Assembly (NCBI GenBank): GCA_964392665.1
Contig: CAYMQB010000054.1
Coordinates: forward strand, 1-14,989
DNA length: 14,989 nucleotides
Source: CAYMQB01 sp964392665
GTDB taxonomy: Bacteria; Hydrothermota; E44-bin80
Reading direction: 5' to 3'
The notes under the pieces are model-generated. The model had not been told where the DNA came from. It did no database searches and saw only the letters and a program-made list of their open reading frames with translations. Positions 6,064-14,669 of the stretch are shown piece by piece. Made by a program: the position numbers and the translations under genes. The first letter of the stretch is position 1. Each line of letters opens with the position of its first letter.

Positions 6064-6639
6064 GTGAAAAAGTTCAGTTTTGATGAAATTATAATAAAAA
6101 GGAGAAGCGTAAGGGCTTATGAAAAAGAGGCTGTGCCCAATGAGAGTTTGAGACAAATTATCGAAACCGCAAGATTTGCTCCATCAGCACACAATACTCA
6201 ACCATGGAGGTTTGTTGCTGTTACGGATAAGCAAAAGGTTAGTATGATATTTGCCAAAGCGCTTGGCGGAATTGTTTCAAACTCCTGGGGAGAAACAGCG
6301 CCTGCTTTTATCGTGGCGTGTGCGAAGAAGTCGTTCCTTGTGCACATACTTGCAGGTGGAGTTAAACGGATTCCTTACCATTATCTCGATATGGGTACTG
6401 CCATTGAACATATTTTACTTAAGGCTGCGGAGTTAGGTTTGGGCACTTGCTGGATCGGTTGGTTTAATGAAAGAGCAGTAAGAAGTATATTTAGTATTCC
6501 GAGAGCTCTTGAAATCGTTTCTCTTATAGCAATCGGTTATCCATCCCAGCAGAAAGAACAACAGCCAAGAGCGAAATTGAAACTCGATGATATACTTTTC
6601 TGGAATCGATATGGAGAACCTCTTAAATCGGATGAATAA
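6064..6639 (+). CDS. Nitroreductase-family FMN oxidoreductase
   Basis: A flavin enzyme of the nitroreductase superfamily, 191 residues, cytoplasmic, normal family length. It should use NAD(P)H and bound FMN to reduce nitro compounds, quinones or a specific metabolite; the natural substrate cannot be told. RRSVRAYE (13-20) is the FMN phosphate-binding start of the fold. PSAHNTQPWRFV (40-51) and the helix DMGTAIEHILLKAAELGLGT (109-128), followed by CWIG, are the other conserved blocks. Translation begins at GTG 6064, with AGGAGG (6054-6059) 4 bases upstream; there is no in-frame ATG nearby. It is the first gene of a two-gene operon, overlapping the transporter gene by 8 bases, so the two products are probably made together. 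Confidence 0.95.
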   Translation: MKKFSFDEIIIKRRSVRAYEKEAVPNESLRQIIETARFAPSAHNTQPWRFVAVTDKQKVSMIFAKALGGIVSNSWGETAPAFIVACAKKSFLVHILAGGVKRIPYHYLDMGTAIEHILLKAAELGLGTCWIGWFNERAVRSIFSIPRALEIVSLIAIGYPSQQKEQQPRAKLKLDDILFWNRYGEPLKSDE

Positions 6640-7540
6640 ACCGGCTGATATTCATAAAAATTCTTTGAAAGGATTTTTATACTCGCTTGCAGGTGCGGTT
6701 CTTGTTTCCACGAATTTTGTGACAGCCAAGTATGCACTGAAGGGATTCAACCCGGAAACATTTAGCTTAGTCTGGACTTCTTCTGCTGCTTTTTATGCTC
6801 TGCTTATTGTGTTTTTAACAGGTCATAGAAATGAATTAAAATTGGCTGCAAATACTGTCAGCAAAGTGAGTATGCTTGGTGTGGCAACTGGAGTTGGAAT
6901 GCTTCTCGGGTGGGCTGGACTTTCACGGCTGGATCCCTCTTTTGCAGCGTTTATATGGAGATTTGCTCCTGTGTTAACGATTTTGCTAAGTGCACTTTTC
7001 TTAAGAGAAAAATTAACAATGATAGAAATATTTCCCATTGCAATTATGGTTCTTGGCGGTTCTTTGAGTGCCATTGGCAGATGGAATATTGTTGGAATTG
7101 GGACGGCTCTTACATTGTTTGCCTGTTTTGCTACATCTTTGCAAATGTTAATAGCGAAGAGCAAAGTGAGAGAGATTCATCCTAACATTCTAGTTTTCTA
7201 TAGAGTTGGCATTGCTGCTATTATTATTGCATTTTGGACTTTTCTTAGTGGGAAAGCGGATTTTGATGTCAAATTATCCTATTGGTTAGTTCTATTTCTG
7301 GGAGCATTCCTCGGTCCCTGTGTGAGTTTCCTTTTTACTTTTCGTTCATATCGGTACTGGGAGCTGTCCCGCTCAAGCATAGTTCTCACCGCACAACCTT
7401 TATTTGTTCTGCCACTTGCGTATATTTTTCTTCACAAAATACCGGCAGGCAAAGAGCTACTTGGAGGACTGATTATCCTCATTGGCGCATTTTGGTTGGC
7501 ATGGATACACTTGAAAAGCAGGAACGCTTCTCATGCGTGA
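6632..7540 (+). CDS. EamA/DMT-family transporter
   Basis: An inner-membrane carrier of the drug/metabolite transporter superfamily, 302 residues with about ten hydrophobic helices. The two repeated EamA halves lie at roughly residues 13-130 and 150-285. Marks of the family are the N-terminal GFLYSLAGAVLVSTNFVTAK, FLREKLTMIEI closing the first half, and AQPLFVLPLAYIFLHKIP plus GGLIILIGAFWLAW in the second. Such proteins mostly export small metabolites; the substrate is not predictable. The start at 6632 (ATGAATAA, overlapping the stop of the nitroreductase by 8 bases) is chosen because it suits coupled translation and the family length. In-frame ATGs at 6587 and 6611 would add 15 or 8 residues before the first helix and cannot be excluded. 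Confidence 0.93.
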   Translation: MNKPADIHKNSLKGFLYSLAGAVLVSTNFVTAKYALKGFNPETFSLVWTSSAAFYALLIVFLTGHRNELKLAANTVSKVSMLGVATGVGMLLGWAGLSRLDPSFAAFIWRFAPVLTILLSALFLREKLTMIEIFPIAIMVLGGSLSAIGRWNIVGIGTALTLFACFATSLQMLIAKSKVREIHPNILVFYRVGIAAIIIAFWTFLSGKADFDVKLSYWLVLFLGAFLGPCVSFLFTFRSYRYWELSRSSIVLTAQPLFVLPLAYIFLHKIPAGKELLGGLIILIGAFWLAWIHLKSRNASHA

Positions 7541-7596
7541 AACCGAAAAACCATACTGTCTCATTTTTCACTATCTTTTTCACAACCTTATTTGTA

Positions 7597-7625
7597 TTGA
7601 CAAGAAAGTAAAAAAATGTTAGTTA
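7597..7625 (+). promoter_or_regulatory. Weak candidate promoter of the Ntn-hydrolase gene
   Basis: TTGACA (7597-7602) with TAGTTA (7620-7625) 17 bases on. The -35 is perfect but the -10 is poor. If used, transcription would start at or just before the ATG at 7634 and exclude the ATG at 7616. Confidence 0.3.
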
Positions 7626-7633
7626 TACATATT

Positions 7634-9061
7634 ATGAAAAACCTAATTGTTTTGATTGTTTTTCTACTGTTCCCGTATGCTTTGTTCGGTCAAAACGGTT
7701 CCATAGAGTATAACGGTGAGCAGGAAATCCTGAATGTCTGGGGTACAAACTATGAAATGGCATATGCTCAGGGTTATCTTCTAAACATAAGGATTATCGA
7801 GTTTGCTACTGATTTTCTGTTTAACGGACTGGGTATTTCTCCCGCGCAGTATAACTATATTTACAGCCAATTCTGGACCTATTTCACTGTACCGGCACAA
7901 TTCACGACCGAAGCAAATGCTCTTCTCGATGGTATCCTGGATGCAGGTTACAGCATCTATATCGACACGCTCGGTAGAGATATGGACTCTACCGATGTTC
8001 TAATTGCAAATTCTATCGGAGATATCAGTTATGTTTTCACCTCCTTAAATCCCTTCGGCTGCACTTCTCTCTCCTCCTGGGGGAATGCCACTAATCAGGA
8101 TACACTCCTTAATGGAAACATCATTATGGGAAGAAATCTTGATTTCAACCACACTGACATGATGCTGGAAAATGCTTTGCTTATGACCTTCGACCCGAAC
8201 AACGGGAAAGACTGGGTGGGTTTCGGCTATCCCGGGATTATTTCCACTATATCCGGTATGAATGAAGATATGCTTGCAGTCGAAATGAATATGGGTTACC
8301 ATACAGATACAATAAACTTAGTTCCAAAACTCGAACCATTCCAGTTCACCCAGAGAGAAATGCTTGAAGTATCAGACTACAACGGAAACGACACTGTTAA
8401 TTTCCATGATGTCTATGAAAAGTGTATCGTTAGCCCTAATGCGGGTTCTTGGCTGTGCCACAATATCGTTCCCTACATAGACTCTTCCACTATCTCTGCT
8501 GCAGTAATAGAATGCGTTAATGAAAGTGGAGATACATTTAGAACAGCAGAGAATGATACTAACTTCCGTCCATGGAATCTATTGATGTTAAACCATGAAG
8601 AGGTAAACTATACGCCAATCTACGACCCAAGGTATGGTGTAATACTCGATTCGGTCAACGCAGATTCAAACATAACAACCGAACGTATGTTCAATATTAT
8701 GAGAGCTGTTTCTCGGACAAATACGATCCAAACTATGCTCTTTCTACCTAATGACTCAATGTTTGCTATTTCGTTCGCAGATTCAGTCAACAATTCTGCG
8801 AACAAAACCCCCTACTGGTATCACTGGAGTGATCTTTTCCCAAATCATGGCAGCGGGGTAAAAGAAAAGCCTGGTGATAGACCTAAAGCACTCCTTCTTT
8901 ATTCGGAATTTTTATATCTACTAAGAAACAATGAGGTGACTGTTTACAACATATCCGGGAGAAGAGTAAATCCCCAAGAGATACGCACATTACCCTCAGG
9001 AATTTTCTTCATTAGAAAAGAAGACTCGACAGAAATTTACAAACTGCTCATATTAAGGTAG
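7634..9061 (+). CDS. Secreted Ntn-hydrolase (C45/acid ceramidase-like amidohydrolase or acyltransferase) with sorting tail
   Basis: A secreted N-terminal-nucleophile hydrolase acting on amide bonds, possibly N-acyl amino acids, peptides or lipid amides. The 475-residue form begins with a Sec signal peptide (MKNLIVLIVFLLFPYALFG). The presumed nucleophile is Cys143 in NPFGCTSLSSWG; family members cut themselves before this Cys, which would give chains of about 125 and 333 residues. The motif NIIMGRNLDF (163-172) matches the GRNxD block of C45 and acid ceramidase/NAAA enzymes, with Arg167, Asn168 and Asp170. Residues 418-475 (VTVYNISGRRV, LPSGIFFIR, KLLILR) are a short FlgD/T9SS-like tail. Neither this ATG nor the in-frame one at 7616 has a ribosome site; 7634 gives the better signal peptide. 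Subfamily assignment is less certain than the fold. Confidence 0.85.
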   Translation: MKNLIVLIVFLLFPYALFGQNGSIEYNGEQEILNVWGTNYEMAYAQGYLLNIRIIEFATDFLFNGLGISPAQYNYIYSQFWTYFTVPAQFTTEANALLDGILDAGYSIYIDTLGRDMDSTDVLIANSIGDISYVFTSLNPFGCTSLSSWGNATNQDTLLNGNIIMGRNLDFNHTDMMLENALLMTFDPNNGKDWVGFGYPGIISTISGMNEDMLAVEMNMGYHTDTINLVPKLEPFQFTQREMLEVSDYNGNDTVNFHDVYEKCIVSPNAGSWLCHNIVPYIDSSTISAAVIECVNESGDTFRTAENDTNFRPWNLLMLNHEEVNYTPIYDPRYGVILDSVNADSNITTERMFNIMRAVSRTNTIQTMLFLPNDSMFAISFADSVNNSANKTPYWYHWSDLFPNHGSGVKEKPGDRPKALLLYSEFLYLLRNNEVTVYNISGRRVNPQEIRTLPSGIFFIRKEDSTEIYKLLILR

Positions 9062-9089
9062 GTATATGTTTTAGCCTATCTGACTTTTT
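9057..9089 (+). terminator. Possible Rho-independent terminator after the Ntn-hydrolase gene
   Basis: GGTAGGT (9057-9063) pairs with GCCTATC (9074-9080) over a 10-base loop, with two G-U pairs. It is followed by five T (9085-9089). The stem overlaps the stop codon. Stability is modest. Confidence 0.4.
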
Positions 9090-9115
9090 CTAAACTCCAA
9101 TTCGTATATTGAAAC

Positions 9116-9160
9116 CTAACCCCAATTCCCTCAATTCCCTTGGTTAGCACAACCTGCTAA
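9116..9160. repeat. Two overlapping, mutually exclusive hairpins with a 9-bp tandem duplication
   Basis: CTAACC (9116-9121) pairs with GGTTAG (9142-9147), enclosing two copies of CAATTCCCT. Bases 9144-9149 (TTAGCA) can instead pair with TGCTAA (9155-9160) over a 5-base loop. No T-run follows. The CCCCAATT motif relates it to the sites near 20-35 and 12074. Confidence 0.45.
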
Positions 9161-9405
9161 GAGACAGAAAATACTTAGTATTACAAACCGAGAAAATAAT
9201 TCTGTGAAGGGTTCTCATCGAAAATCTCCTTTTTAATGTAATTTTGAGTGAGTCAAACGTTGATTTTTGCTTTTAAATTATTATAAGACATTTTTCCTAA
9301 TTGTAAAGGGGAAAAATTGATAGGATTGAACAGTCATGGATTCAGGTCGCTTACAATACAAGGTTATTGATTAGATGGAGTTACGAAAGAGAGCAAAAGG
9401 AGTGC
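9161..9405. other. Non-coding spacer upstream of the receptor gene
   Basis: About 245 AT-rich bases with only very short open frames. I see no RNA gene, no repeat of note and no further promoter that I would defend. Confidence 0.5.
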
Positions 9406-9433
9406 TTGACATTACATAAAAAGTGGTTATATT
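9406..9433 (+). promoter_or_regulatory. Promoter of the TonB-dependent receptor gene
   Basis: TTGACA (9406-9411), 16-base spacer, TATATT (9428-9433). Start expected near 9440, giving a leader of about 90 bases. No operator such as a Fur-like box was recognised. Confidence 0.7.
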
Positions 9434-9530
9434 ACAAAGAGAAGTTTAGTGGACAACGTGAGAAGCATCTATGATTATTGGGTTGTTTGCAAAGGTTAGT
9501 TTTGGAAATTTTGATGAAAGGAAAATTATA

Positions 9531-11963
9531 ATGAAAACGCGAGTTGTTTTATTACTTACTTTGATATTTGCGATAGCAATCGAAGTAGATTCGCAAGAAT
9601 ATCAAGGAAGAAGAGGATTTGGGGGATTTGTTAAGGGGAAAATTATCGATACACAACTGAAGGTACCCTTAGAATATGTGAATATTGTGTTGCATGATAA
9701 AGCCACGAATGATCAGATTACCGGTACGATCACCGATAAAGAAGGGAATTTTCTCATGAAAGGAATCAGACCAGGTACGTATACGATAATCTTGAAATTC
9801 ATGGGATACCATGTGAAGAAGATCGATCCCGTCGAGCTCAAACCTGGTCAGGCAGGAGTTGATCTAGATACCATTTTCATGAAGGAAGCCCTTATTGCAC
9901 TTGAAGGCATTGAGGTTGTAGAGGAGAAACCAGCTATTGAGTACAAGATAGACAAGAAAGTCATCAATGTGAGCAAACACTACACTGCCATTTCAGGTAC
10001 TGCCGTTGATGTGCTTGAGAACGTACCGTCGGTGACGGTTGACATTGAAGGGAACGTAAGCCTCCGTGGGAGTGAGAATTTCACCGTTCTCATTGACGGA
10101 AGACCAACGGTCATGGAGCCGAATGAAGTGCTGCAGCAGATTCCTGCGGGCTCGATTGAGGATATAGAGATCATCACCAACCCTTCCGCAAAGTATGATC
10201 CCGAGGGCATCTCCGGCATCATCAACATCATCACCAAGAAGAAGAAGTTAAGCGGGATAAGCGGGGTTATGAACGCAAATGGAGGGTTGAACGATAAATA
10301 CGGCGGAGATGTTCTGCTTAACATACGAAGGGAGAACTACAATCTTGCATTTGGAGGTGACTACAATAAAAGGTTCCATCCGGGTGAGTACCAGATGGAA
10401 AACCAAACCTTTCAGCAGGACACCACTTCAATTGTCAAATCAAGCGGTGAATCGAATTTTAAACGACTCATGTATGGGGCAAAAGGAGCGGTTGACTTGT
10501 ATATCAGCAGCGGCGATTTACTGAGTGCGGGATTCCGGTATGGTGATCGGGCGATGGAACGTTCTTCCATAACCGATTTTGACGAGTGGACAGAGCCAGG
10601 GGATATCCATAGCCTCTACATCAGCAATGGTGGATGGAAGCGAGGCGGATACTTCTATTCAGGTAACCTGGACTATCGGCATACCTTCTCCAAGCAACAC
10701 GAGCTATCAGGACAGCTTATTCTCAGCAAGAGAACAGGAGATGAAGAATCCTTCGATGAACTCATGGCCATGGACCATGCAATTACCATTGGTCAACGAT
10801 CCGAGGAGGAGGGTCCGGGTACGCATGTAAGGGCAAAATTGGACTATTCGCTGCCGCTCCGTGAAAATGACAAATTTGAAATGGGATCCCAGAGCAGGCT
10901 CAGGTGGAGCGAGGATATTTCACACCTCTACGAGTATGATTCCCTTTCGCAGCAGTACGAATACAGACCGGAATTCAGCCACGAGACATCGTATGACCGC
11001 ATCATACACTCTCTCTACAGCATCTACTCAGGGGAGCTGGGATCATTTGGTTATCAGGGAGGGGTGCGCGGCGAGTATACGTATCGATTCATAGAGCTCA
11101 TTGGAGAAAATGAGGATTTTGGCATTGATCGCTGGGATATCTTTCCCACGGTGCACGCATCCTACCAGTTCTCAAAAGGGAACCAGTTAATGGCTAGCTA
11201 CACGCGACGGATTGATCGCCCGAGGGGATGGTATCTTGAACCATTTTTAACCTGGTCAGATGCCTTTAATGTCCGAAAAGGAAATCCAGATCTCAAACCG
11301 GAATACATTGATTCATACGAAATGGGATATCAGAAATATGTGGGGAGGAATTCAATCTCCACTGAGGTGTACTACCGGGTTACCCACAATAAGATTGAGC
11401 GCATTCGGAGTGTGTATCAACCCAATGTTATCCTTCATACCATTGATAACGTGGGAACTGATTATGTCTTCGGAACAGAGGGTATGTTCATTCTTAACTT
11501 ATTTAAAATATGGGATCTCAGTCTTATGGGTAATCTCTATGGTTACCGGATTGAAGGGGAGGCAGATGGACAGGCTTTCTCGCGGGAAAGCTTCAATTGG
11601 AGCGCCAGGTTCAATAATACATGGAAGCTGGCAAGTGCAACCCGTCTACAATTCAGCGGTAGATACCGAAGCCCCTCGGTTTCATCCCAGGGGGAACGCG
11701 AAGGTTTCTTTATCAGCAGCGCTGCAATCAAGCAGAATATCTTTAGCAAGAATCTCACCGCAACACTCTCGATTCGAGATATTTTCGGGACAGGAAAACA
11801 TGATTATACCTCTGAGGGCACTAATTTCTATTCCCATAGTGAATTCACACGTGAGTCAAAGATGATCATGCTTACCCTCAGCTACAATTTCAACGACTAC
11901 AAAGCGGAACGCCAGCGTGATCAAGACGAAGAGGGTTTCGAAGAGGAGGGTGAAGAATTTTAG
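9531..11963 (+). CDS. TonB-dependent outer-membrane receptor (carboxypeptidase-regulatory domain, plug, barrel)
   Basis: An outer-membrane beta-barrel protein of the TonB-dependent receptor/OMP_b-brl_3 type, 810 residues, expected to take up a large ligand using inner-membrane energy. In order: signal peptide (MKTRVVLLLTLIFAIAIEVDS); a carboxypeptidase-regulatory-like domain at about 32-118 (GKIIDTQLKVPLEYVNI, ITDKEGNF, GTYTI); a plug at about 130-235 (VLENVPSVTVDIEGNVSLRG, VLIDGRP, NPSAKYDPEGISGIINIITK); then the barrel, ending in strands around YNFNDY and an unusual acidic tail (DEEGFEEEGEEF). The start at 9531 is chosen for AAAGGA 8 bases upstream and a clean signal peptide; an ATG at 9471 would add 20 residues before it. 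TonB, ExbB, ExbD and a SusD partner are absent from the window. Two sampled 60-base lines are about 53-55% G+C, against about 32-47% in lines from neighbouring genes, which may mean recent acquisition. Confidence 0.94.
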   Translation: MKTRVVLLLTLIFAIAIEVDSQEYQGRRGFGGFVKGKIIDTQLKVPLEYVNIVLHDKATNDQITGTITDKEGNFLMKGIRPGTYTIILKFMGYHVKKIDPVELKPGQAGVDLDTIFMKEALIALEGIEVVEEKPAIEYKIDKKVINVSKHYTAISGTAVDVLENVPSVTVDIEGNVSLRGSENFTVLIDGRPTVMEPNEVLQQIPAGSIEDIEIITNPSAKYDPEGISGIINIITKKKKLSGISGVMNANGGLNDKYGGDVLLNIRRENYNLAFGGDYNKRFHPGEYQMENQTFQQDTTSIVKSSGESNFKRLMYGAKGAVDLYISSGDLLSAGFRYGDRAMERSSITDFDEWTEPGDIHSLYISNGGWKRGGYFYSGNLDYRHTFSKQHELSGQLILSKRTGDEESFDELMAMDHAITIGQRSEEEGPGTHVRAKLDYSLPLRENDKFEMGSQSRLRWSEDISHLYEYDSLSQQYEYRPEFSHETSYDRIIHSLYSIYSGELGSFGYQGGVRGEYTYRFIELIGENEDFGIDRWDIFPTVHASYQFSKGNQLMASYTRRIDRPRGWYLEPFLTWSDAFNVRKGNPDLKPEYIDSYEMGYQKYVGRNSISTEVYYRVTHNKIERIRSVYQPNVILHTIDNVGTDYVFGTEGMFILNLFKIWDLSLMGNLYGYRIEGEADGQAFSRESFNWSARFNNTWKLASATRLQFSGRYRSPSVSSQGEREGFFISSAAIKQNIFSKNLTATLSIRDIFGTGKHDYTSEGTNFYSHSEFTRESKMIMLTLSYNFNDYKAERQRDQDEEGFEEEGEEF

Positions 11964-12023
11964 TGGAGGGGGGTCTTATTCCTACTTTTTTCTCTGAGAG
12001 TTCTTAATTTCCAATTGTCTTTT

Positions 12024-12081
12024 CAGGGAAATGCAGGGAAATGGGGTCAAACTAAGAAATAACTACAATTCTATGACCCCA
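12024..12081. repeat. REP-like site: 10-bp tandem duplication plus inverted TGGGGTCA/TGACCCCA
   Basis: CAGGGAAATG occurs twice in tandem (12024-12043). TGGGGTCA (12042-12049) is the exact reverse complement of TGACCCCA (12074-12081), with 24 bases between. It lies in the 153-bp gap between the convergent receptor and C1 peptidase genes. I recognise the pattern as like palindromes found near RAYT/IS200-type transposases; a fossil of such a gene is at 14670-14883. Confidence 0.6.
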
Positions 12082-12116
12082 ATTCTATATTTTTTTATTA
12101 TAGACACTAATTTTCC

Positions 12117-14591
12117 CTATCTCGATATAATCAATTTCTCAGTTAAAACATTTTTATTGGTTTTCAGTCTGATGAAATAAATTCCTGAAGAAACAGATGA
12201 GCCATTATTACTTCTGCAATCCCATCCTAATCTATGGGATCCGGCACTCTGGTCTTCGTTGACAAGAATTTTGACCATCCTACCGCTAATATCATATACT
12301 ACAAGATCTACATGTCCCCGTGAGGGAAGTATGTAAGAAATATCAGCATTTGAGTTTATAAGATTGGCAAAAAATAGTTGCGGAAGATCATATGTCGATT
12401 TGCTCGGACTTTCATTTACCAGAGTTTCTTCCAAACCTAATATCTGGATATCATCGATGTTCCAGCCGCAGTACGTCCAACCACCGTCTGTTGTTCCCAT
12501 AACCCATCTAACATGAACGGAATCCTGATCATCAGCAACAGATGAAATATCATAAGACACCTGAACCCAACTGTTATCAGAGGTTTCATATAATGGATTT
12601 GACCAGATTGTTTCCCAGTTCACTGTGTCATTGCTGACCATTATGAGAGCATGGTCAAACTCCGAACTTTCAACACCAAGCCATCTCCAGAATCTCAATT
12701 CAGTATTATAATACCCCGAAAGGTTAATCACTTCTGTAGTCAAATTATAGGCAGGCATGTTGTTCGGATAATCTCCGTTCAAATTGAATCCATATACATT
12801 AGTCCCTGTATGTCCTGAAGTTGGATCAGGATAGCCATGTTGTCCTCCAAGACCTGCCGGCACACCAAATGCCCATTGACCTTCAGTAACCCATCCGGGA
12901 TTTGTTTCAAGATCCCATTCATATATAACGGAGTTTGATCCGACAGCGAGCAGGACATCCCGCGAACAATCACCCATGTGATTTGTTGTGTTCTCAAAAA
13001 ACACCGTCGTAGTATAAGCACCTTCTTGCAGTGAATTTGCATTTGAATTAACAGCTAATGTCAGTTCTTCTGTTGAATCAGGATAAAGAATGCCGGATGT
13101 CGCTCCGCTAAGTGTGAGCCAGTTTACCAATGGATTAACCGAAACATTATAATTAATGCTTTGAGCACCATTCACCGAAAGGGTATACATTTTTTCAGAT
13201 GGAGCAAAAGGACCTCCAACAGGTCCTGTAGAATTAAAACCGGAATTTGGATCTACATCCAGCCCAATATTTATTGCAAGAGCTTTTATGCAGAAATTAC
13301 CAGTCTGAGGATATGGATTACCACTCCAGTTATAAAGATCTTTCCATGTACCCCCTTCCTTATAGTAACTTTCACCGGGATCCGAAGAAGATTCCACTAT
13401 GACTCTGTATTGAGCTCCGAGAAGCACAGGAACATCAGATGTCCTGTCATAAGGATGGCCCCCTTGAGATAACTGAAGATAGACATAAAAACTATCTCCC
13501 TGTGCATATTCAACCGGTGTTGCAAGGTTAACTGTATAGAAGCCGACATATTCAGCAAACCCACTTTCCTCTGACATCAGATCCTGAAGATTTCCTCCTG
13601 TAAAAGCGTTGTAAATTTTCACATTGTAGTTAACACTGTCGTCAGCTACAAAAAAGCTCAGAGCTTCAATTGAGTGATCCCCTTCAACTTCAAAAGCATT
13701 AAAAGCTTCTGTTGTATTATCTTTCGTATCTCTCCAGCCATGGTAATCATGATAATATATATCATCATACTGCATTGGATCAACTTGCTGAAATGATACT
13801 GCTCCCATCTGAGGTTCCTGACAACACCACTTATCATAGTATGATATCCAGAAATAACCACTGTTTCCCCATCCTTCTCCCCAGCTGTTCTTGCAGAGCC
13901 ATGCTCCAGGCAGGGGTGCCTGTGTTGTCAGTGTATCATCCCAGCCGATTATGGCAATTGCATGATTGGGCAACTCGCTGCTGCTGGGAGGTTGATAATG
14001 TATATAATTCTGAATGTAGCCCGAGGAATAGCACATACACGTTCCCATTACTCCATAATTCATAATCGCCTGTTTTATGGTGTTTGTATTGGTCAAGTTT
14101 GAATCTGCAACAAACCACTGTACCTGTCTCGGATAAAAATAGCAGTAAGTGTCCAGTCTTCGTGGAGGAGCTGTGGCATAAGACTGACCATCGATATCTC
14201 TTACCGCTCCTTCGCCCCTTGTTAAGTAGGCTGTTGTCACCATATAATCACCACCCTCGTGCACAACAAGACCACTTCCACCAGGTGGATCAATATCATC
14301 ATTATTCCATTCATTAAAACCATTCCACCAGTCAAGATGATATTCCGCAAGATTGGGTTCTCCTACCTGACCCGAATTAGTCCATGCACCGGTCATCAAT
14401 AGATTCCCTTCAATTGCAGCCATTGCACCATGTGTCCAGCAGGTTCCTCCCTGCTGACTCTTGACAGAAGTAACATAGTTAACTCCACCTACATCGCGAA
14501 GGTCATAAGTTATAGGGGGATCAGCTGATAATGAAGTTGCCAAAAATGCGAAAAGAAATAATAAGGAAAAGAATAAGCTCTTAGGTTTCAT
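12117..14591 (-). CDS. Secreted papain-like (C1) peptidase with lectin-like domain and sorting tail
   Basis: An exported cysteine peptidase of family C1A, 824 residues. A signal peptide (MKPKSLFFSLLFLFAFLATS) runs directly into the catalytic domain (about 25-270), with little room for a propeptide. The active site reads VKSQQGGTCWTHGA (Cys51, with Gln46 or Gln47 for the oxyanion hole), LPNHAIAIIGWDD (His210) and CKNSWGEGWGNSGYFWISY (Asn235). A lectin-like domain that usually accompanies these bacterial C1 enzymes follows (about 275-440). Then come an Ig/BACON-like region (445-550), a jelly-roll, MAM-like region (555-720; NIDDIQILG at its end) and a FlgD/T9SS-like tail (735-824; VVYDISGRMVKIL, SSGIYFIRLKTNK). 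GGAGGG 5 bases before ATG 14591 fixes the start; an upstream ATG at 14657 lacks support. No clear promoter was found in the AT-rich leader. Substrate unknown. Confidence 0.93.
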   Translation of the reverse strand: MKPKSLFFSLLFLFAFLATSLSADPPITYDLRDVGGVNYVTSVKSQQGGTCWTHGAMAAIEGNLLMTGAWTNSGQVGEPNLAEYHLDWWNGFNEWNNDDIDPPGGSGLVVHEGGDYMVTTAYLTRGEGAVRDIDGQSYATAPPRRLDTYCYFYPRQVQWFVADSNLTNTNTIKQAIMNYGVMGTCMCYSSGYIQNYIHYQPPSSSELPNHAIAIIGWDDTLTTQAPLPGAWLCKNSWGEGWGNSGYFWISYYDKWCCQEPQMGAVSFQQVDPMQYDDIYYHDYHGWRDTKDNTTEAFNAFEVEGDHSIEALSFFVADDSVNYNVKIYNAFTGGNLQDLMSEESGFAEYVGFYTVNLATPVEYAQGDSFYVYLQLSQGGHPYDRTSDVPVLLGAQYRVIVESSSDPGESYYKEGGTWKDLYNWSGNPYPQTGNFCIKALAINIGLDVDPNSGFNSTGPVGGPFAPSEKMYTLSVNGAQSINYNVSVNPLVNWLTLSGATSGILYPDSTEELTLAVNSNANSLQEGAYTTTVFFENTTNHMGDCSRDVLLAVGSNSVIYEWDLETNPGWVTEGQWAFGVPAGLGGQHGYPDPTSGHTGTNVYGFNLNGDYPNNMPAYNLTTEVINLSGYYNTELRFWRWLGVESSEFDHALIMVSNDTVNWETIWSNPLYETSDNSWVQVSYDISSVADDQDSVHVRWVMGTTDGGWTYCGWNIDDIQILGLEETLVNESPSKSTYDLPQLFFANLINSNADISYILPSRGHVDLVVYDISGRMVKILVNEDQSAGSHRLGWDCRSNNGSSVSSGIYFIRLKTNKNVLTEKLIISR

Positions 14592-14669
14592 AACATCCCT
14601 CCATCGATAAAGATTTTTTTTACGATTTATATAAATATAATATTGCTTGTTTATCATTTTTGTTTTTGA

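Noticed and set aside
11260..11865. 201-codon plus-strand frame inside the receptor gene
   Set aside because: Overlaps the receptor barrel, which is clearly coding in another frame; composition reflects the higher G+C of that gene.
12088..12116. Terminator for the C1 peptidase gene (CTATA/TATAG around A-runs)
   Set aside because: Only a 5-bp AT stem with no U-run in the right place; not convincing.
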